The notes under the pieces are model-generated. The model did no database searches and had not been told where the DNA came from. It saw only the letters and a list, made by a program, of their open reading frames with translations. A DNA stretch of 64,000 nt, from positions 7,068,001 through 7,132,000 of the forward strand of contig NC_089390.1 in NCBI RefSeq assembly GCF_003171515.1, written 5' to 3'. The stretch comes from Pyrenophora tritici-repentis. Its lineage: Eukaryota > Ascomycota > Dothideomycetes > Pleosporales > Pleosporaceae. This document shows positions 1 to 10,324 of this stretch, one piece after another. Every line of letters begins with the position of its first letter. Positions within the stretch are counted from its first letter, which is position 1. A program made the position numbers and the translations under genes.

Positions 1-509
1 TGGACCAGGAGATTTCGGAACTCGAGCATGAAGTACAGTCAGCAAAGGATACGTGGAGTGACCGACGCACCCAGTTTGGACGTATTGAAGAGGAGGCACG
101 GGGGATGCTGCGCATGATCAAAGACGAGAAGGAGGAGGCCGAGCGCAAAGAGGGCATGATGAAGGATGATGACGGCGAGGGTGAGGGCAGCACTTCGAGA
201 GGAGACATTAGCCACGCTGGTACGCCGCGACCTGATGGTGGCATGACGCCCGGGCATGCCAGTCAGAGTGGAGAGGCATCGTCGCTGCGAGTCCCGCCAC
301 ATGATCGCCTAAGGCCTCTGTCGCGCGAAGTAAGCGTCGTGCGGTCGCCTGCCAGATCTAATGTTGTTGATGACACGGAAATGGCCGATTCAGGAGCGAA
401 CTCTGGGGATGCTCATGCGGACTACTCTTCCGGCCTAGAAGAGGGCGAGGATTTGGAGGACGGTGAGGAGGATGGCGAAGAGCCTTCGATTGATATGGAC
501 GAGTCGTGA
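1..509 (+). CDS. THO complex subunit 7-like protein, C-terminal part (5' end outside window)
   Basis: The frame is open from the window edge (first full codon at base 3) to TGA at 507-509, so only about the last 168 residues are visible. The first 45 residues form a charged coiled coil (DQEISELEHEVQ, then WSDRRTQFGRIEEEA). This matches the end of the Tho7/Mft1 family coiled coil, which works in the THO/TREX complex coupling transcription to mRNA export. The rest is low complexity, ending in a strongly acidic stretch rich in EEGEDLEDGEEDGEE. It is convergent with the next gene, with about 114 nt between stops. The family call rests on the short coiled-coil pattern only; another coiled-coil nuclear protein is possible. 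Confidence 0.6.
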   Translation, partial: DQEISELEHEVQSAKDTWSDRRTQFGRIEEEARGMLRMIKDEKEEAERKEGMMKDDDGEGEGSTSRGDISHAGTPRPDGGMTPGHASQSGEASSLRVPPHDRLRPLSREVSVVRSPARSNVVDDTEMADSGANSGDAHADYSSGLEEGEDLEDGEEDGEEPSIDMDES

Positions 510-623
510 TCATTCGGGGCGAATCGGTCATGTTGACGATTTTATTTGCATAGCGCGGTGTTCAGGGTATCAATTCTTCTTGTCTTCTGTAGTGTCTGAA
601 ACCATCCCCATAACCTTCAAAAA

Positions 624-1073
624 CTAAGATGCCTCGTTCATGGCCGCCTTACCCTGGGCAATGGCTTCCTTTGCCTTTGTAACCTCTTCCTCTGGCGCCT
701 CACCACCGTTGCCTTCCTATGTTATGGTTAGCACAGCTACAACCAATCTCCACATCTCTTGACTTACAAGCTCCTCTTCCAGCCTCTCGATCGCCTGCTC
801 AATCTTGGTCTTCATGCCAGGCAGCACGTTCTTGGTCTCCTGGAGTGCTTGACGCTACCGGGGGTCAATGTATGCTCCACAATAGTGACATGACAATTTG
901 TCAACACATACCTCCTGTTTCAACGTGTACTCGGCGTTTTCATCACCCTCGCTGGTCTCTGCCTTCTTGATGCGCGCTTCCTGTTGCTCAATCTCCTTGT
1001 GATAGCTCTTTTCCTCCTTGACCAAGCGGGTCACGACGCCGGTTGCTATCTTGAGTTTGGAGGGAGGTGCCAT
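624..1073 (-). CDS. Tubulin-specific chaperone A (tubulin cofactor A)
   Basis: Three exons on the minus strand, 912-1073, 768-854 and 624-716, join in phase 0 to give 113 residues, the usual length for cofactor A. The N-terminus MAPPSKLKIATGVVTRLVKEE and the following ENAEYTLKQE are diagnostic of the TBCA/Rbl2 family. Exon 2 gives RQALQETKNVLP and exon 3 ends in KAAMNEAS. The protein is an all-helical bundle that captures beta-tubulin during folding of the alpha/beta dimer in the cytosol. Introns are 57 and 51 nt with GTATGT and GTAAGT donors. Without splicing the frame continues from exon 1 into intron 1 and ends early. It is divergent from MCM4, with a 467-nt shared promoter interval. Confidence 0.92.
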
Positions 1074-1540
1074 GGTGAGTTAACTGTTGATATCTGGAAT
1101 CTTGATGTAGTTGCTTCTGAGACTGGTGGCAGGAACAAAGACTGTGCACTTTGGAACGTCAAGCTACGGTGCTGCCTGTAGGTAGGTCACTGCCTTGAAG
1201 GTAAACATTTGTTAGATAGCGGGGCTAGCTACTGCCCCACCACTAGAAACTCGTTGGCAGCATTGTCATCATATGCACTGTCAGACCATTGCAATATTAC
1301 AGTAGGAATGAAACCTCGCCTTAGTCTCTAATCTAATCCCCATGCTAGAGGAGACGCTTCACTGTGCCCTCAGCTGCACACCCAATTGTAATGCCAAGAC
1401 CACTTAATCGTCCACTTGTAGACTAGGCCAGAACGCGTCCCACGCGTCGAAAGGAGCAGGCGCGATAAACCCACCTTCCCTGGCAACCCCCTCACAACAT
1501 CAACACATGCATGATTGCTACCGTATAACGCACCGCAACA
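1074..1540. promoter_or_regulatory. Divergent promoter between TBCA and MCM4 with two MCB elements
   Basis: The 467-nt interval separates the divergent starts of cofactor A and MCM4. Two copies of the palindrome ACGCGT lie 3 nt apart at 1433-1438 and 1442-1447, about 95-108 nt upstream of the MCM4 ATG. ACGCGT is the MluI cell-cycle box bound by MBF (Mbp1/Res-Swi6 type) in fungi and drives G1/S transcription of replication genes. Two close copies in front of an MCM gene are therefore meaningful. No other element was recognised. Confidence 0.65.
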
Positions 1541-4500
1541 ATGTCGTCACCTGAGAAGCGCCGCTCTCAGCGCACTTCGGCCTCGGCAACCCCGCGACGG
1601 AGTGGCCGTGGCCAAAATTCTCAGTTACCGCCCAGTAGCCCACCGCCAGTTGGCCCAGACGAGCAATTACAGTCTGAAGCCACGCAAGCCTCACAGCGCG
1701 GGTCTCAAGCAACTCCTAGAAATACCAGATTTCAGTCTGCATCTACACAATCCCCTCTGTTCTTCCGTTCCTCGCCTGCCAACCCATCGGGACAAGGGGC
1801 CGAGAATGGCGCAGATGAGAGCGATGGCGGAGCGACACCAAAGGCTTCTGCCATGACGATTGGGGGTATGCACAAGTTTATTCTAGACATTGAGAACCAT
1901 AATAACGAGTATAGACTCCTCGCCTATCCATTACGCTTCCAGTTCCAGTCCTGGCCGAGCCCGCAATGCCCAAAACAACATCCCTGGAAGCAGCAGCAGC
2001 GCTCTCTTTGTGCGAGGTTCAGAGTCTGCAGCACGAAGTCGCCGTAACGATATTCATTCCGATGTCTTTGGTACCAGCTCTACGAACCGCCGCCGCAGGT
2101 TGTTTGTCGACGAGAACGGCATGGCTGTTCAGGAGGCATCGGATGCCGCAACCTTTTCGAACGCCAATCCGGACACTTCAGACGCCGATGTTCTAGGCGG
2201 GAATTCCTCGCGAGTCATTTGGGGTACCAACGTATCTCTCGTAGATGCAAGGCATGCGATGCGAGACTTCCTGATGAACTTCCAAAGGAAATACCGCATG
2301 ATCCAGGATGGAGAGATAGAAGAAGGCACAAGCTTTCCTCCGAACCACCCGGCCCTGAACCGCGAGTATGTTGACATTATGAAGATGATGCTCGAGCTTG
2401 GTGTTACGCCATTGAACCTCGATGCTCGTAACTTGAAATCATACCCGCCAACCAGGAAGCTTTGGCACCAGCTTCAAGCGTACCCCAACGAAATCATTCC
2501 CATCATGGATGTTGCAATAAAGGATAATATGCTCGAGCTGGCTGAGAAGCGCATGGCAGAGATGCGAACTCAACTCACGCAAGCGCAACGCACTGCGCAA
2601 CCAAGAGCTCGCGACTCAAGCTCTCTGCCACCTATGCTGAGCTCTGATGCTCCTACCCCGGGTGGCCCATCGCCTGCTCCGTTCGCAGAAATCCCGAACT
2701 TGGTCAGTGAGGTAGATCAGAAGACCTACAACGTTAGGCCGTTCGGTCTCGATCATACGATCAACCTGCGCGAGCTGAACCCTGGTGATATGGACAAGCT
2801 CGTCAGTGTGAAGGGTCTAGTCATTAGGACTACGCCCATCATTCCGGATATGAAGGACGGTAAGTTGCTCAAACAGCTCTTTTATGGGCTCTGCTGACTT
2901 GACTAGCCTTTTTCCGCTGCTCTGTATGCAACCATAGCGTCAGAGTGGACATTGACCGTGGCAAGATCACCGAGCCTACCAAATGCCCGCGTGCTGTTTG
3001 CGACTCGCCCAACTCAATGCAGATTGTGCACAATCGCTCTGGGTTCGCCAACAAGCAGGTTATCAAGCTGCAGGAGACACCTGACGACATGCCCGACGGG
3101 CAAACACCACATTCCGTATCGCTCTGCGCATATGACGAGCTTGTGGATGTTTGCAAAGCTGGTGACCGAGTAGAGATTACTGGTATCTTCAAGTGCAATC
3201 AGGTCCGCATCAACCCGCGTCAGCGATCAGTCAAGAATATCTTCAAGACATACGTAGATGCCCTACACATCCAGAAAGTCGACAAGAAGCGACTAGGTAT
3301 CGATGTGTCGACCATTGAAGAAGAGCTTGCGGAGCATGCAGCGGGCGACCTAGAAGAAACTCGCAAGGTCTCCGAGGAAGAAGAGGCGAAGATCAAGGCT
3401 ACCGGCGCCCGTCCGGATGTCTACGAGCTTCTTTCGCGTTCGCTTGCACCCAGTATCTACGAGATGGAAGATGTCAAGAAGGGTATTCTACTCCAGCTGT
3501 TTGGCGGCACAAACAAGCAGTTTGAGAAGGGCGGTAGTCCGAAATACCGAGGAGACATCAACGTTCTCCTCTGTGGTGATCCCTCGACCGCCAAGTCCCA
3601 GATTCTACAATACGTACACAGAATTGCACCACGTGGTGTGTACACCTCTGGAAAGGGTTCCTCCGCTGTTGGTCTGACTGCATACGTCACACGCGACCCC
3701 GAAACCCGACAGCTAGTGCTCGAGTCTGGAGCTCTTGTATTGTCTGACGGTGGTGTGTGCTGTATTGATGAGTTCGACAAAATGTCAGAAGCTACGCGAT
3801 CCGTCCTTCACGAAGTGATGGAGCAGCAGACTGTCTCCATCGCCAAAGCTGGCATTATCACCACCCTCAACGCGCGTACCTCGATTCTTGCGTCTGCCAA
3901 TCCCATTGGATCAAAGTACAACGTCAACCTCCCGGTTCCACAAAATATCGACCTGCCACCTACACTACTCTCGCGTTTCGATCTAGTCTACCTTGTCCTG
4001 GATCGTATCGATGAACAGAACGACCGTCGCATGGCTCGCCATCTCGTAGGAATGTACCTCGAGGATACACCAGAGAATGCCTCCAAGAGCGAAGTTATGC
4101 CAATCGAATTCTTGACTGCCTATATCTCTTATGCACGCACCAATATCCACCCCAAAATCACCGAGCCCGCATCAAAAGCACTAGTAGATGCCTATGTTGC
4201 TATGCGTAGTCTGGGTGCTGATATCCGTTCACAAGAACGAAGGATCACAGCTACCACTCGTCAATTGGAGTCGATGATTCGTCTTGCGGAGGCCCACGCT
4301 AAAATGCGTCTCTCAGAAGAAGTCACAGCCGACGATGTTAACGAGGCTGTCCGTTTGATCAAGTCGGCGCTCAAGCAAGCAGCTACCGACGCACGCACTG
4401 GCCTGATTGATATGTCGCTCCTAACAGAGGGAACATCAACCAGCGACCGACGAAGGAAAGAAGATCTCAAGCGTGCCGTCCTTGCTTCGCTAGATGAACT

Positions 4501-4684
4501 TGGTTCTGCCGGACAGAGCGTACGCACGAACGACTTGATCAAGAAGGTCCGCGAGGGCGCAAGTGAACAAGTCGAGAACCAGGAGTTCCTTGAGGTACTC
4601 AGAAGTGCGGAATTGGAAGGCGCTGTACAGATTACTGGTGAGGGTATGCGGAGAATGGTTAAGAGGGTTGTCGGTACCTTTTAG
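1541..4684 (+). CDS. MCM4: DNA replication licensing factor MCM4 (MCM2-7 helicase subunit)
   Basis: Three exons, 1541-1865, 1915-2859 and 2907-4684, join to 1,015 residues, a normal length for fungal Mcm4. The introns are 49 and 47 nt. The N-terminal ~190 residues are a Ser/Pro/Arg-rich unstructured tail of the kind phosphorylated by CDK and DDK. Joining exons 2 and 3 creates the zinc finger FFRCSVCNHSVRVDIDRG...CPRAVC at about residues 425-460. The AAA+ core has Walker A GDPSTAKSQ near residue 647, Walker B CCIDEFDKM near 709 and the arginine finger SRFD near 779. A C-terminal winged-helix region follows. The subunit unwinds DNA in the CMG helicase in the nucleus. The MCB boxes upstream suggest G1/S control. 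Confidence 0.96.
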
Positions 4685-5754
4685 GCCGCCCAAGTAGAAC
4701 TGGCGTTTCGGGGTCATGTGATTGGACACGCATAGGCTCATGAGTTTGATGATGTATATGGGTTGTACAGCTTAACAGGCAATACGATCAGAGTTGAATT
4801 GAGATGCTTGGTATCGAACTTTGTCCCGTACGGCCATCGTGCTCCGATGGCTTTGACAAAATGCAGCGATGAAACCTGGAGACACGGCGACTACCTGGGT
4901 ACGCTCGATAGCTAGCTTCGGCATTTGCCAATATCATAGCATGCCCGAAGACCCTTCCGCTGGGTTAAGGGGCGTGCGTACTTTCCGTAGTAGTCGACCC
5001 CGATCCTGGCTACCTTGCTTGGCCTTGGACGGCATGCTAGCAACAACACCTCCTGCACTACATTTTCCATTTCGAAGCTATAGCAGCGATCACGCTCGCA
5101 CAACCCTTGACCCCTGAGTTCTCGTAAATTCAATCCCCTCTCCAACACAGCCACGTCCCAAGCGTCCACATCGTTCCACCTATACATGTCACTTCATCAA
5201 CACCTCACTTACCCATACCACGCATTAAACCCCAATTTCCGTCTTCTCCACGCGAAGATGAAGTTGCGAGCACCGTGCATAAACAGCAGCAATCCTAATC
5301 GATAAGTCTGTAACACGGGCCCTTGAACCCAAACATACGACCAACCAGATGCTGTGTCTGTGTTTCGGGAATACGAAACGAACATTCCGTGCGCTAAGAG
5401 GATGGTGGTCGTTGATAGGTGAGTAGGGAGAAACAACCGTAAGCGGAAGTCAAGTTCCAGAAGAAAGGTGGAAAAAGAACTCATTGTTGTCAATTGAGCT
5501 GACCTGACCTATTTGGGTACAATAAACAAGAAACAAGCGTGACGCGGCTCCCTGTATTGTGCACTAAGGTATTTTTGATTTGTTCGTGTAGAGGGGACGA
5601 CGACATTGGCGTGGAAAAAGCAGAATAGGTAAATAAACACTTCGACCCCCTCTTTTGTGGTATATAGGGAAACTTTTCACCACCAAACAGTTTTCCTCAT
5701 TACATTTTATCATATCTTTTTACCACTGTGGCTGGACCCTCAATCAATATCACT
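4685..5754. other. Intergenic region, MCM4 3' side to the next plus-strand gene
   Basis: About 1.07 kb without a convincing gene. It should hold the MCM4 3' UTR and the promoter of the following gene. A pyrimidine-rich, TATA-like stretch lies just before the next start (GTGGTATATAGGG at about 5657-5669, then a T-rich leader). Short open frames here lack codon bias and have no recognisable protein family. Confidence 0.5.
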
Positions 5755-7083
5755 ATGCCTTCCTTTACCTTCTGGAAGAACACCAAGACGGATACGCAGA
5801 CGGCCAAAGCACTGCAGCTCACATCTGTGCCGGACACGATAGCCTATGCATCAAATAATGTACTTGGAGAGAAGAAGAGTCTTGATCTGAACCCCAAGAA
5901 TACCGGCTCTGGGTTATTTCGCTTCGACGAGAACGAGGGTTCGTGTATTGTTGAAAGACAGATGCCTTCGTCACCACTACGATCGATGTCGCCCAGCCTA
6001 TGTATAGCGACAGCAACCGAACGGCGCACACATACTTTCGATCCAAGAAGAGGATCCACGGAAGAAGAATACAGAGCACAACAATCCAGGCCGGTTACCC
6101 CACCATTGAGACGCAAATCTAACAGTGCAAGTACGGCAAGATGCCTAGGATCAGACACGAAGACGAAGACTATCGCCACAACAAGCGACAGAGACTCTGC
6201 TGTATGCGTCTCCGATGCCGAAGACTCCCCAGTTAAGTCTAGGCCTACGTCACCAGCTATGAACGAAAACACCACGCCAGTATGGAAGCCGTCCACCCAT
6301 CTGAGACATACCTCCTCTCTAAGCCATACCTCCTCTCTGAGCCACACCTCCTCTTTGAGCCATACCTCCTCGACGAAGAGCCTATCTCTACAACCCCACA
6401 TCGACGCGACCACACGACGTCTACGCCGACCAGCCGAACCAAACCTACGAACAAATCCAATAGCCTCCACCTCAAAGCCACGCTCCGAGCTAGAGCAACG
6501 CTTCGACATGATCCGCAATTCAAAACCCCAATCCCGAGCCGCCCTCCGCTCGCCGACCCAACTCCTCGAAGACCGCGTAAACGTCCGTTTCGTCAAGGAA
6601 CTCCCTGAAGAAAAACCTCGCAGCTTTACACCCCCATGTCCCCCACCAAACGGCTGCTGGCTCCCTAACCCCAGTGCCTCAGTAAACGCCTTCACCAGCT
6701 CCTCTGTTCGCGGCTGCACACAGTCCACCGGCCGCCCAGCATGGTGGTGCAAAGTCGACAAACTCGTCGTCTTCGACGGCCTTCATACGCATGACAACGG
6801 GGAGATAACGTTGCACACCCGAACGAGCAAAGGGCTTAGCGTTGCGAGACGCCGTGGCGATGGCGAAACGATCGTTATTAAGCTAGATTGTGCACATTGT
6901 CGGGAGATGCTGCATAGACAGGAGTGGAAGTATGATATGCGGGTTTGCAAGAGGAGTGTGTGCTGGGATTGCAAGGAGAGGTGTAAGTGGGAGGCTGCGG
7001 AGGAGAAGAGGGTGGGTGGGGAAAAGATGGTGGGGAAGAGTGAGGGAAGTAGGTTGAGGGCGGATAGTTTGATGGATAATTAG
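5755..7083 (+). CDS. Fungus-specific hypothetical protein with C-terminal Cys cluster
   Basis: Single-exon frame of 442 residues. The ATG at 5755 (MPSFTFWKNTKTD) is chosen because the frame upstream has no ATG and a TATA-like box lies about 95 nt away. No known domain was recognised. Residues ~1-300 are Ser/Thr/Pro/Arg-rich and probably disordered. A short tandem repeat of SLSHTS units (about 6305-6375, 18-nt period) sits in the middle. The last ~130 residues look folded: a WWCKVDKLVVFDGLH segment is followed by a Cys/His cluster (CAHC, a CKRSVCWDCKERC block) spaced like a zinc-binding module. The function is unknown. The antisense strand is also open for 305 codons, but that reflects composition. 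Confidence 0.7.
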   Translation: MPSFTFWKNTKTDTQTAKALQLTSVPDTIAYASNNVLGEKKSLDLNPKNTGSGLFRFDENEGSCIVERQMPSSPLRSMSPSLCIATATERRTHTFDPRRGSTEEEYRAQQSRPVTPPLRRKSNSASTARCLGSDTKTKTIATTSDRDSAVCVSDAEDSPVKSRPTSPAMNENTTPVWKPSTHLRHTSSLSHTSSLSHTSSLSHTSSTKSLSLQPHIDATTRRLRRPAEPNLRTNPIASTSKPRSELEQRFDMIRNSKPQSRAALRSPTQLLEDRVNVRFVKELPEEKPRSFTPPCPPPNGCWLPNPSASVNAFTSSSVRGCTQSTGRPAWWCKVDKLVVFDGLHTHDNGEITLHTRTSKGLSVARRRGDGETIVIKLDCAHCREMLHRQEWKYDMRVCKRSVCWDCKERCKWEAAEEKRVGGEKMVGKSEGSRLRADSLMDN

Positions 7084-8572
7084 GGGGGTGTTTTAATGAC
7101 TGTATGACCGAACTGAACTGAAGATACCCCGGTGGTAGTTATGCTAGAGCGATGTTTTGCGAGAGCAGGAGTTTTTGATACCACAAATTTTGACTGTTGT
7201 TTCCTTTGAAGTCTTATCATTTGCTACCTTCGTTGAACAGGAGAACCATTTATGACATGATTTGATGAGAGGAGCTTTTTTACCTTAGTTGCTCTTGTGC
7301 AGTTCTATCTTGTTCAGTTCCACCTTATTTACTCCTACCTTACTTGGTTTTAATTTACCCGAGATCTCTTATAGATTTGAGATGGATTTTCGTTTGAAGA
7401 TACTTCTCGCTACCTGACATCATCCCTGGTCCTTAGTAGAGGTCGAAGGTTCGAATCCTTCTCCTCTCACCGCCACTTGTGGCTTTACCAAAAAATATCG
7501 AACGGCTTACTCCAACTCGCAAATTTTCACCTACCCCTGCAAACCTAAGCGACAGGTTATAGCCGCAGTACACCCGAGCCACGCACTGCTACGACTACAA
7601 ACACTACGCTAAGCTTGTTACAACCCTACGCCTCGTTCAAGATCCCATGGCTTTTTCCCCTTTGAGGTTTTTTCAGACTTAGGAACACGAGGAAAGCGTT
7701 GCAAAAAGAGATAGGTTGAAGAGAAGGAAAAACAGGCAGCTATAATAGGGTTTTACTTTCTCTCCTCCCCTGTAATAGCTAGGACATGCCTAAACTACAT
7801 TAGTCAAACATAACCAACGAACATCAAAGGAGAGATAAAAATAGCTAGAATGGCATCTGCCACCGTCCTACGTAGTCTCTGACTGATAAAGGACGCTAAT
7901 GGATTACATACATACATACATCATCCCTGGTCCGTGCCAAAAGCCCCTGTACGCACCTATGATACAACCTCAGTACCCCACCCTGAACACCATGCATCAC
8001 CGAATCCTATACCTAGCATCAAATGTACGTCTAAATCGCTCCATCAACAACAAAACACAAACATCCCCCACAACCAAACTACAATGCATCTCCGGCGTCA
8101 TCGCCAGCCATCTCCATGGCAACCGCATGACGACAACACAGATACAACGCATGCATACCGTTGAACCAGCAAAAGATCCAGAAAAGAGACAAACTAGCAG
8201 CCGTGTTTTTTTAGTTCCTCCATCAACAATGCAGCTAGCATCTCTAGCACATGCAGCTACCGGCTCCTCGAGCGATCACAACGCGTATCTCGTGCCCTTG
8301 GGTTTCTTAGGTCCGCATCCGAGTCCTTAAAATACCCAGTACGTATCCCAGTCACACCGAGAACGTTTCGTACCCTGTGCGCGTACAATCTCGCACAGCC
8401 CTACGAATAAACTTGATCTAGAATGCGCCAGCTAGAGCTAACATTGAACATTTCAGGAAAGGAGTGAGGGGAAATTTGGCATGGACCGTGAGCATCAGGG
8501 TTCCATCTCCACGTCCGGTTGCGGGTGACCGATTTACGACACTGGTAATCCGTATCCAAGACAAATCACGGG
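7084..8572. other. Gene-free, partly A/T-rich interval with tRNA-like relic and short repeat
   Basis: About 1.5 kb. It contains a tRNA-like 3' half (listed separately) and an exact 16-nt direct repeat, ACATCATCCCTGGTCC, at 7417-7432 and 7918-7933. There are A/T-rich stretches from about 7100 to 7900 and a CATA microsatellite at about 7905-7920. An open frame at 7899-8330 was considered and rejected as a gene. Confidence 0.5.
7379..7469 (+). pseudogene. tRNA-like relic (T-arm and acceptor 3' strand)
   Basis: Bases 7445-7461 form a perfect T-arm, GAAGG-TTCGAAT-CCTTC, containing the B-box GGTTCGAATCC and preceded by AGGTC like a class I variable loop. It is followed by TCCTCTC and A, like an acceptor 3' strand and discriminator. 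A partly matching 5' strand, GAGATGG, lies at 7379-7385, and a perfect match, GAGAGGA, lies much further away at 7267-7273. No clear D-arm/A-box or anticodon stem is visible. It reads as a decayed tRNA or tRNA-derived element rather than a working gene; a tRNA with an unusual intron is less likely. Confidence 0.3.
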
Positions 8573-9784
8573 CTATTCCCGAAAGGTGGGCCGTCCATGC
8601 AGAGCCTCCGAGACGGCTAGGCTCACGACTGGATAGCTCATGATGCGATCGTGTAAACCATGCTGAAGGATTTGCTCGCGGATAATGCCTGCCTTGCCTT
8701 TCCATTCCATGGTCCAGCCTCCAGCTCCAAGAGGCGTCTTCTCTTTCTCTTTTATCTCTTCTAATTCCTCAAACGTCTTAGTTGTAGTTGGCGAAAGTAT
8801 GGCGTTGACTGCGTGCCAGAACAGAACATTGGAATGGCTGTATGGGATATCAGCGTCATCCATGGCGTGGATTAGCGTGATATCGTATTTCTGCTTCCGG
8901 AAGTCAATCTTGCAAGATTCAAAGTGCCGGATAAGCGCCGCCAGCCGCTCCTTCGAAGGAAACTTCGTTACGATGAACTTATTGAGTAGAGTCATCATTG
9001 GCGGGAATACGCCAAGAGGTGAGAGAAGCGGGACGGTACGAGCAACCTTGTAAGTCCTTGTAAGCGACTCTACGTCTGCAAAGGGCGCCACCAACACGAC
9101 GCCTGCGAAGAAGGTTGGGGAAGACTGCATAGCCAAATGGTGAATGAGTGATATTGCTACCGCGGTACCCATCGACTGAGCAAATACGACAATCCGATCT
9201 GGCGATATGCCCGCCGTCTCTGTAGCAAAGTTAAACAGTGCCAGTGCATCTGTAAGCACCCCGAATTCAGACGGCCATCCTGTACTTTGGCCAAACCCTC
9301 GATAATCAACAGCAATCACATGGATGTTGTTTGCCGCCGCACTCAAAGCACGGTAGCTTTCTGGTCGAAGCCCACTTGCTAGTGTACCAGCTGCTCCATG
9401 CAAGTAGAGGACTAGCTGTGCAGTCGGATCTTCCTTCAGTAGCCGGAACGAAGTTCGCTTCTGCATGCCTGAACAAAGGCCCGTTGGCTCTTCACGAAGC
9501 TGCACTTGGTGCTTGCGGTACGTCTCTAGCGGTAGTACGTGCCAGGCATGCAAGGTCTCCCCGTCCAGCGTCTTGAGCTGGAATGGTGTAACCTGGTTAC
9601 GGAGGAACCCCCATTGCTCCGGGACATTGACATCTAGGCCCCATGTACGGGTTACACGATGCAGGAAGATCACGTGATCTTGCACTGCTGGGATTGTGAG
9701 AAGAAGGACGAAGGCAATGTACGCGCCAGCAAGGCCGGCAATGGTGCCTATAAGAAATCTCAGTATTTCAAGAGCTGGAAACAT
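8573..9784 (-). CDS. Membrane-anchored alpha/beta hydrolase (ABHD12/Bem46-like)
   Basis: Single exon, 403 residues, from the ATG at 9784. An N-terminal membrane anchor spans about residues 8-34 (LIGTIAGLAGAYIAFVLLLT). The hydrolase fold follows: HGAAGT oxyanion-hole loop near 129, VDYRGFGQS near 159, nucleophile elbow AQSMG with Ser204, an Asp in the HAMDDADIP loop near 307-312, and a catalytic His in LQHGLHD near 375-378. This order and the single anchor fit the ABHD12/13 and Bem46 group of lipid or ester hydrolases, usually on ER or plasma membrane. The substrate cannot be read from the sequence. It is transcribed toward the tRNA-like relic; its 5' side borders the flank of the transposon insertion. 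Confidence 0.85.
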   Translation of the reverse strand: MFPALEILRFLIGTIAGLAGAYIAFVLLLTIPAVQDHVIFLHRVTRTWGLDVNVPEQWGFLRNQVTPFQLKTLDGETLHAWHVLPLETYRKHQVQLREEPTGLCSGMQKRTSFRLLKEDPTAQLVLYLHGAAGTLASGLRPESYRALSAAANNIHVIAVDYRGFGQSTGWPSEFGVLTDALALFNFATETAGISPDRIVVFAQSMGTAVAISLIHHLAMQSSPTFFAGVVLVAPFADVESLTRTYKVARTVPLLSPLGVFPPMMTLLNKFIVTKFPSKERLAALIRHFESCKIDFRKQKYDITLIHAMDDADIPYSHSNVLFWHAVNAILSPTTTKTFEELEEIKEKEKTPLGAGGWTMEWKGKAGIIREQILQHGLHDRIMSYPVVSLAVSEALHGRPTFRE

Positions 9785-10114
9785 GTTGAAAAGAACGTTT
9801 ACTGCAAACGCCGGGAGTGGTGTTGCGATTGCGAAGTTGGTGCGTAGCTGTAATCGTTTGAAGTCGATCGAGTGCGGTGGTTTTGACTGGTTCGAAAAGT
9901 GCTAGCCGATGTGGGGGTAGGTGGGACGTGCCCACCCCATGTGTTTACGATAAAATTTCCTATCGGGGAGTATCTGGATACATCACCCCTGGCACTTCAT
10001 TCATTCATGATACTGATCAAACAACTGTCAAAATTTCGATTACTATGTAGATTACTTCCGCTCAGAAGACAGCTCTATGGATTTACTTGAGTGCATGGCA
10101 ACTGTTACTGGTTA
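9785..10114. other. Interval between hydrolase gene and transposon left end
   Basis: About 330 nt. It contains the hydrolase promoter and, before the transposon arrived, the end of the secreted-protein gene now found on the other side of the element. Read on the minus strand from the TA at 10113-10114, the frame interrupted at the right end continues for about nine codons and then stops. Confidence 0.5.
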
Positions 10115-10216
10115 TTGTGGTTTTCGAAATACCTTGAGCCGCCTGGATCTGGTTAGCTTGGTGCCCAAGAACATCAACTCCCATAGTAATTTGTTAGTAA
10201 ATTAATGCAGCAGCCG
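10115..10216 (+). repeat. Left terminal inverted repeat of the transposon
   Basis: The inverted copy is at about 13400-13502. The strongly matching core runs from about 10124 to 10202. The last ~10 outer bases align only with small gaps, which leaves the exact tip uncertain by a few bases. Confidence 0.85.
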
Positions 10217-10324
10217 TTTCCCACCTCCAGAAGCCCATGAAGCTAGTCCTGTACTCTAAATCGTTCGTGTATAGCGTTTTGTTTGTGTGGAGCTTGTTGC
10301 GAGCTCAATCTAGCTGCTGTTGGG

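Noticed and set aside
5844..6761. 305-codon minus-strand frame
   Set aside because: Lies entirely antisense to the 442-residue gene and its length follows from that gene's Ser/Arg/Pro composition.
7899..8330. 143-codon plus-strand frame starting in a CATA microsatellite
   Set aside because: No domain, irregular composition, starts in simple repeat and lies downstream of the hydrolase 3' end; best taken as chance.
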